Positions 58,066 to 64,000 of a stretch of DNA of 64,000 nt are shown here, piece by piece (positions within the stretch are counted from its first letter, which is position 1; the number at the start of each line of letters is the position of its first letter). The notes under the pieces are model-generated. The model worked only from the letters and a program-made list of their open reading frames with translations, was not told the DNA's origin and did no database searches. The translations under genes and the position numbers were made by a program. Source of the DNA: Megaleporinus macrocephalus (Eukaryota; Chordata; Actinopteri; Characiformes; Anostomidae); the NCBI GenBank assembly GCA_021613375.1, contig CM038722.1, forward strand, positions 25,454,941-25,518,940. Reading direction: 5' to 3'.

Positions 58066-59313
58066 ATTTCTGATTTATTTCCATCTGCAGTGTGATCCAT
58101 AGTTTGTAAAATTGAATTGAAAAACAGTTTAGGGAAATAAAGAGAACAAAACCAAAACAATGTGGCTTCACAAGTATGAACACCCTCTTATAATTGGGAA
58201 TGTGTTCAGCATTAGCCAATCACATTAAACTCATGTTAAATAGTAGTCAGTACAAAGCTGCCATTATTTAAAGTGATTCTGATTTACCACATGTAATGTT
58301 CAGCTGTTCTAGTAGGATGTCCTGACATTTTCTACAGCAAAAGCCAGGCTCCATAAAGAGCTTTCAACACAGTTAGGGGATCTGATTGTTGAAAGGTACC
58401 ATGGAACACAGTAAAGACGATCATCAAGAAGTGGATTATATTTGGCACGACTTTGACATTACCAAGAACTGGACGTCCCTCAAAAATTGATGAAAAGACA
58501 AGAAGAACATAGGCCTGGGAAGCTGCCAAGAGTTCCTACAGCAACATTAAAGGAGCTGCAGGAATTTCTGGCAAGTACTGGTTATGTGACAACAACCTCC
58601 TGTATTCTTCATATGTCTGGGCTGGGGGAGGGGGAGTAGGGTGGCAAGATGGAAGCCTTTTCTAACAAAGAAAAACATCCAGGCCCAGCTATGTTTGTCC
58701 AAAAGTAAGTGGAAAAAACGTGTTATGGTCTGATTAGACCAAGGTTGAACTTTTTAGCCCTAATTCCAAAAGGTATGTTTGGCCATACCCACAGTGAAGC
58801 ATGGCGGAGGCTGTTTTTTTCTGCAGCTGGAACTGAGGCTTTAGTCAAGGTGGAGGGAACTAAGAACAGTTCCAAATCTAAGTGAATTGTGACACAAAAC
58901 CTTAAGGCCTCTGCTAAAAAGCTGAAGGTGAAGAGGAATTCACCTTTCAGCACAACAACAGCCCAAAGCTTGCCTTCAAATCAACAAATGAATGGTTTTG
59001 CCAGATCCAAGTTTTGGAAAGGCCCAGCCAAGAACGAGTGGGCAAAGATTGCCAAGTAAAGATGTGCCATGCAGATACACTCCGACCAAAAAAGACTGAA
59101 TTCTGCCATAAAGTCAAAGTGTACTTCAGCAAAGTATTCGTTTAAGAGTGTGCATATTTATGCAGCCACATTATTTTAGTTCATTATTTTTCCACCCTAA
59201 AAGATTTTACTTTATTTTTCAATGGAATTGAATAATGGTACACATTATGGGTCATATTGAAGGTGGAGCCTGGCCTTTGTATAGGGGTGTGTAGACTTTT
59301 TCTATGTCCATTG
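58066..59313 (+). mobile_element. Tc1-like transposon copy, left end lost
   Basis: From about 58066 (subterminal AGTTTGTAAAATTGAATTGA, ACACCCTCTTATAATTGGGA) to 59313 (GGGGTGTGTAGACTTTTTCT then ATGTCCATTGTA) the sequence follows a Tc1-like element found in fish and frogs. The right terminal repeat is present; the outermost left terminus is not. It belongs to a different subfamily from the copy at 1491-3087. Confidence 0.88.
58340..59145 (+). pseudogene. Tc1-like transposase, degenerate
   Basis: Forward-strand fragments of the gene are readable: the HTH/linker segment around ACATTACCAAGAACTGGACG (58456) and the first catalytic block WSD followed by a stop (GAT TAG at about 58730, where relatives have Asp-Glu). 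The block near 58950 reads FQHNNSPK where the second catalytic Asp is replaced by Asn. A large part before the glutamate is deleted, and the end block AAGATTGCCAAGTAAAGATG follows at 59045. Multiple independent lesions show it is inactive. Confidence 0.85.
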
Positions 59314-59323
59314 TATGTCTATT

Positions 59324-59846
59324 TGATAGAACACAACATAAACGAGACACACACAGAGTAAAAAGCCTAGAGGCTTTAATATAAGACGTTTGGCATAAGG
59401 CGATGTCAAAAACAGTCCAAGTCAAAACCAGAGTAACCAAACAAGTACAGAGGGACATACTAAATAGTGTAACAGGTGAATTTCCAAAAACCATATAATC
59501 CAACAAACAGGGCAAGGCAAAGACGGCGTCGAAAAAACAGAACAAGGTCATACACGGTATCCAACAATATAGGGCAAGGCAAAAACAGAGTCGAGGAACA
59601 GAAACAGGTAATAGACGATAAAGTCGAGAGAGTAATAAAACGCTTCGTAATGCTGTCAATAGTCAAAACCTGGCGACGAGCATGAAACAAGACTGAGCTT
59701 AAATACACAGGAACACAGGTGAGAATAATCAATAGTCAGGTGACCCAGACCGGTAGTATGTCACATGACAGTGCTCAGGAGTCATGTGACTGGTAGGAGA
59801 GTTCGTAAAGCTGGTTGGGTCTTGGGAGCCGATGGGAGAAGTGACA
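59324..59846 (-). mobile_element. solo LTR with perfect 5-bp target duplication
   Basis: The 523-bp unit starts TG (TGATAGAAC) and ends CA (AAGTGACA) and is flanked by identical CTATT copies (59319-59323 and 59847-59851). Read on the reverse strand it has promoter-like TATTTAAG (about 59706-59699) and an ATTAAA polyadenylation signal (59380-59375), in the U3-R-U5 order of an LTR. Two copies of a roughly 62-bp motif (AGGGCAAGGCAAAGACGGCG and AGGGCAAGGCAAAAACAGAG) lie inside. No internal retrotransposon genes adjoin, so this is a solo LTR left by recombination. The 5-bp duplication fits Ty3/gypsy-type elements; the family is not identified. Confidence 0.88.
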
Positions 59847-59851
59847 CTATT

Positions 59852-61190
59852 AATGCCATGGGTTACATATTCCTTGAAATTATGTATGGTTTAAATTATT
59901 AATTTCCATATTCATATTTTTACTTTGGTGTCTGCTAGAATAGATTTACATGCTTGAATTTTACCCCAAACACATTTTTTCTGTATTCAACCCCTGTCTG
60001 AAAAGCTCTCTTTGAGCTCCTGGGGATCCTGACTACTGGATGAGTCAATCACCAGAGCAGCATCTTGCTACTAGTCCTGCCACGGCACCGCTGTACCTGC
60101 TCTTACCATGGTGTCGGTTCTGCAGTATCTGTTTGAGCCAGATCTTGAAAGTCTAGTAGAACAGGTTAGTAGACCTGAGTCACCTGCCCAAGCCAGACCA
60201 GAGTAGGACATTTTAGATGGTAAGTTTTTCTTTTTTAGCTCTCTGTGAGTTGTGTGAAGACGTTTCAAGCTCGCCAGCGGGTGGGCAATAAGTATTGTGT
60301 TACAGGATGATGTCATATTGTAACAAAGAAAGGGGCTGGGATTCCAACAATGTAATCTAGGCAGCTGTAAAAGGCGGTTTCTGTGGGGGAGAATTTCTCC
60401 CTCTGTTGGTTTATAACTCTGCAGACAGTTTGCATTTTCTTTTCTACTGTAAGCCCACCGTTATAGTGCACTGTTTATATATGACAGATTATGTTGTTTA
60501 CGTGGCCACTTGAACAATCTGGTGACTGTCAAAATCACATAAAGCCTATATTCTCAGTGTGCATATAAACTCTGAGTGTTAACAAGCAGATGAAGGAGAA
60601 AGTAGATAATTTGTTAAAAGGTCAAACCCATGTTTACCAAGACTACAGGCTAAAATGAGTGATTACTATATGTCTTGGTGTGAGATCAGCTCAGACGGTT
60701 CCGTTTGTATTTACATTCTTCTCAATTAGCTGTGCCTTCACTACACTCTCTGTTAGGTTTCTGAATAAAGGTTTGAAGCGACAGCGTTAAGCAGTGCATG
60801 AATACAGTCAGAGTTGGATTGCAGCTGTGTGTGGAGTGTGTTGAATGAGCGAGCGCAGCATGAGAAGAGCAGCGTGTGTGTGTGTGTGTGTTAAAGCATC
60901 AACAGTGCCATAGATCTACCTCACAGTCGAATATAAGACACTTCAGCTTGTCACAACAGTTTCCAATCTCCATGCTCTTTTTATCTCTCTCTCCCTTTCA
61001 TTCACTCACTCACTCACTCACTCTCTCTCGTTCTCTCACCCACCCCCCCATCCCCCACACCCCCGCCCCTCTTGGCCCTTAATTGTGTTTTGATGTTCCT
61101 GCAGACTTGTGATGGAGCTCCATTCTCAGCAGGCAAAAGCACAGCAGACAGTTGTCCAATCGCATGCATCAAACCAGCTTTCACTTTATT
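59852..61190. other. single-copy stretch without recognised gene
   Basis: Short frames only. A (GT)n run lies at 60871-60891 and (CACT)n at 61000-61022. A pyrimidine-rich tract ending CTGCAG at 61105 precedes a short open stretch, but no donor site follows, so an exon is not supported. Confidence 0.4.
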
Positions 61191-61206
61191 TCAGCACACA
61201 CACACA

Positions 61207-61255
<49 letters not shown>

Positions 61256-61272
61256 TTACACACACACTCTCA
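61191..61272. repeat. (CA)n microsatellite
   Basis: About 28 CA units to 61250, then an imperfect continuation. Threonine-histidine frames across it are artefacts. Confidence 0.97.
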
Positions 61273-61712
61273 CATGCAGGTGCCTCATCACCATCTTCTA
61301 TACATAATACTGCCTTCAGGCTCACACAGCCTTTATGTACATAGCTATATGTACTATATGTATATATACTGACCACAATTCCTTTATTCCTTTCATCCAT
61401 TAATTAAGTCTAAGACTAGAGAGCCTAAGAGAAAATGGGTGTGAGATTAGTTAGACAATCATTAGCTCAATAGCTGTTTACCTGTTTAAACTGTTGAAAG
61501 GTATCTAGATATCTTGAATATTTCTTTTTTATTTTAATGATCATTACTTTTCTCTTTCAGTATGTATGTTTTCCACTGTTTGTCACGACACTGAAAAAGT
61601 AATAACTGATTTTCACAAAAAATTAAATAAATGGAATGTATTCCCTGATGTTTGTACAGTACTGTAAATATGCATTTGCCTGTGTGGAATGCAAAGAAGT
61701 ACAAATATATAT
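61273..61712. other. unannotated
   Basis: No recognised feature. Confidence 0.4.
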
Positions 61713-61912
61713 ATTCATTTTATGCAATTTTCATGCAATTCACAAACAATATTGTCCATTTTACAATTAATGTAAGTGTATCAGATGATATTTAAAGAAT
61801 AAAAATGTTTTTTTTGTATAGAGGCTTATTTTGCATATAGTCTATTATCAGCAATTCTCAGTCCTCTGTCTAAATCTCCTGGTACGGCCGCCAATCCAAG
61901 TTAAGGATTTTC
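61713..61912. mobile_element. Tc1/mariner-type MITE, inverted partial copy 3
   Basis: Reverse complement of the right two-fifths of the MITE at 21432 and 29510: ATGCAATTCACAAACAATAT, TTGCATATAGTCTATTATCA and CTCCTGGTACGGCCGCCAAT are shared. Neither terminal repeat is present. It stops exactly where the SINE tail begins. Confidence 0.9.
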
Positions 61913-62158
61913 AGATTCATGGCTCAGATTCTGAGCCAAATATCCCCCTGGTTATCAGGCAGCTGGGCCCTCATTGGACTGGACTAGTCATCAGGTCGCC
62001 AGTCCATCAGTCCATCTAGCCTGACTGCAGTGTTTAGAATGTGTAAGGAAACTGATGCAGACCCTGTGAGAACATGCCAACTACCCACAGAAAGGACCCT
62101 TGTCTGGGAACTCAAACCCCGGCCCTTCTTGCTGTGAGGTGACCCTGGTGACGCCTCA
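61913..62158 (-). mobile_element. tRNA-derived SINE (DANA/HE1/Mermaid-like), reverse strand
   Basis: Read on the reverse strand, CACCTCACAGCAAGAAGG, a B-box-like GGGTTTGAGTTCC, GTCCTTTCTGTGGGTAGTTG, GCATGTTCTCACAGGGTCTG and the tail GATGGACTGGCGACCTG appear in the order of the fish SINE. The first part of the head (A box) is truncated. The tail abuts the inverted MITE fragment. Confidence 0.85.
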
Positions 62159-62605
62159 TATTAATATTACTTCGCCACACTGTGCAACCCAGTTCATGCC
62201 CTTCGTGCCTTTCCAGTAAGAGCTGCTGTTCTCGGTGGAAGAACTTTTTTGTTTTTGTGTGGACCTGCACGATGTCCCAGCAATGTCATACATGTTCTTC
62301 CACGATCCTGGTCCCCGCAAGGTGACAATAACATGCTTGCCCTTGCGCACACTTCAAAGCCTGTAACGCTCTGGTTTGTTTTGCCCTTCACACTCCCCTC
62401 AACATGCACCTTTTATGCCCCCCCGCCCCACTTGATGATGTCAGACGTAATCGGTTCGCGTGTGTGTGCAGAGCGCTCGCTTCTCGCGTGTCTTTCGCCC
62501 TCCCGCACTCAGCCTGTGGAAGTAAATATTTGCACGCAATGCTGAACTGCTGAGAGTTTGACTTCGACCCACCAGTCTCCACAGCATGAAATATTCATAG
62601 CCTCT
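62159..62605. other. CpG-rich single-copy block; candidate regulatory sequence
   Basis: 62430-62520 is dense in CpG (CGTAATCGGTTCGCGTGTG; CGCTCGCTTCTCGCG). Candidate binding cores include TGATGATGTCAGACG (CRE/AP-1-like, 62435) and AGTAAATATTTGC (forkhead-like, 62520). No coding frame with domains. A promoter or enhancer is possible on composition only. Confidence 0.35.
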
Positions 62606-62665
62606 GAGAGAGAGAGTGCTTGCGTGAGAGAGAGAGAGAGAGAGAGGGAGGGAGGAAAGGGAGAG
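62606..62665. repeat. (GA)n-rich tract
   Basis: GAGA repeats interrupted by GTGC and GGGAGG. Confidence 0.9.
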
Positions 62666-63000
62666 ATAGAGAGACTATGCTGTAAACACTAGTATAAGTG
62701 ATACTGGAGACCTTGATTTAGAGGGATGGAAACAATGTCTCTACATTGAGACTGACAGGATAAAAGATATAGAGAGAACAAGAGGGGGGAGAAAAGACAA
62801 AGAATTGTGAGGGCTCCTCTCATCAGCCGGATCATGGTGAGAACTTTATTGCAGTGTATGGCAACTGACCTATAAATGCTCCACCCACAAGGCTTTCTTT
62901 CAATGTTACTGCTGTTCCCCTTGAAAACACTCAAGTGTATTAACTTGAATATCACATTATCAATGTTTATTATTATTTTGGCATGGCTTATGTCAATTTA
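62666..63000. other. unannotated
   Basis: No recognised feature. Confidence 0.4.
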
Positions 63001-64000
63001 CAGGCAGGTCTATAAGTATTTGGACAGTGGAAATTTGGAAAGTGCAGATATTCAGCCTTAATTTAAGGGCTTTTAACAAAAATGTTTCATCGACCGTTTA
63101 GGAATTACATGCTCAAAAGTAGTTGGACCAACTGAAATAATAATAAATTGAAGTATTATTTTTATATATATTTATATCAACGCCTGCCTAAAGTCTGGAA
63201 CTCATGGACTTTACCAAATATTGAATATTCTCCCTTAACATTGGCAGGCCATAATTGCAGCCGGCTCCATCTGCTGCTCGTTTGAGTCTTTCCCCAGTCA
63301 GTTTTGTCTCCAAGTCAGTAGAAACCATGCTCAGTTGAGTTGAGGTCATGTGTCTGACGCGGTAATTTAAGAAAATGTTATTGCTTTGCCTTAAGAAGCT
63401 CTTGGGCTGCTTTTGCAGTGTGTTTTGGGTCATTGTCCTGTTTCCATTGCAGCCATACATGCCCATGCTATAACACTGCCTCCACCATGTTTCACAGATG
63501 ATGTGGTATGCTTCAGCCTTTCTGCTTTCTCCTTACTCTTCTTTTCCTATTCTGGTACAAGGTATTGTTTTTAGCTTTTCAAAAATTTAAGCATTCTGTT
63601 CTTGACTGTTAGCAGTGGTTTGCATCTTGAGGTAAACCCTCTGTGAATACATTCATGAAGGCATCAAATACCCAACCTCCTATAAAACGTTCTGGACTTA
63701 ACTAGATGTGGTGAATGAGCTTTTTTTGTCCATGATCTTCCAGGTTTTGGAGCTTACCAGTGTTTTCTACTTGTTTGCTAATGTAATAAATTGTTGATTT
63801 GACCGTTTAACGACCCTTTGGACCACATATCGGATTTCTATATCCTTTTATTTCAATGAGGAAAGAATGGCCGAAGAGGAAACTGCTTAGCAGTCATCTG
63901 TACAATGAATTTCATTGTCTTTTGTAATTCCCATACAGTTAATGATAAATGTTTGTTAAACCTCTAGAATTAAAGCTGTGAGTTTACAGCTTGCCTTACT
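63001..64000 (-). pseudogene. decayed Tc1/mariner-type transposon running off the window end
   Basis: The left terminus reads CAGGTCTATAAGTATTTGGA at about 63005. Subterminal GACCGTTTAGGAATTACATG and AGTAGTTGGACCAACTG follow the order of a widespread vertebrate transposon. Reverse-strand transposase remnants follow: GTTTTGGGTCATTGTCCTGT (63422), GCCATACATGCCCATGCTAT (63453), CCTCCACCATGTTTCACAGA (63480) and AACCCTCTGTGAATACATTC (63636). Stops and indels throughout show it is inactive. The other end lies beyond 64000 or has decayed. Confidence 0.8.

Noticed and set aside
61072..61190. Possible exon after a CTGCAG acceptor-like site
   Set aside because: No donor site before the CA microsatellite and no protein similarity recognised.

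Overview
This window looks like intergenic (or long-intron) DNA from a teleost fish. The base composition is AT-rich, long microsatellites are frequent, and there is no convincing protein-coding host gene in 64 kb. The repeats are typical of ray-finned fish: many decayed Tc1/mariner transposons, hAT-type elements with recognisable 8-bp target duplications, small palindromic MITEs, tRNA-derived SINEs of the DANA/HE1/Mermaid type, fragments of CR1/L2-like LINEs, and one solo LTR. Several MITE types are ones I associate with otophysan fish (catfish or characin relatives). That placement is an inference from memory, not a search.

Layout. 1-11.4 kb: two arrays of one 24-25 bp minisatellite (1-137 and about 10.1-11.4 kb) bracket a Tc1 copy (1491-3087), a compound MITE with a hAT insertion nested in it (5292-6918), and a 600-bp AAT/ATT tract (8.3-8.9 kb). 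11.4-23 kb: single-copy sequence with possible conserved noncoding blocks, then MITEs, a decayed Tc1 copy, a 0.3-kb sequence repeated three times, and a foldback-like element (19.5-20.3 kb). 23-31 kb: AT-rich DNA, a CpG-rich unique block (25.4-26.0 kb) and several Tc1-like remnants. 31-38 kb: a large inverted repeat, LINE 3-prime ends, and two hAT elements with 8-bp target duplications. 40-48 kb: two elements with similar ends that each contain an expanded minisatellite, then a hAT-like element rich in GACTTG motifs. 49-53 kb: an antisense LINE remnant, a young-looking truncated LINE with an intact reverse-transcriptase core (51.1-52.7 kb), and a locally repeated AT-rich unit. 53-64 kb: hAT-like and MITE sequences, two SINEs, a Tc1 copy, a solo LTR with perfect 5-bp target duplication, a CpG-rich block and the start of another Tc1-type element that runs off the end.

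The only sizeable open frames are the LINE reverse transcriptase, transposase fragments, and spurious frames created by tandem repeats whose unit length is a multiple of three. The transposases examined closely are visibly broken. Nothing supports a new multi-gene system. The most unusual items are the foldback-like element, the minisatellites born inside transposons, the triplicated 0.3-kb block, and several CpG- or homeodomain-motif-rich single-copy blocks that could be distal regulatory elements of a gene outside the window. One 37-codon frame with a signal-peptide-like start (48679) is worth a transcript check.
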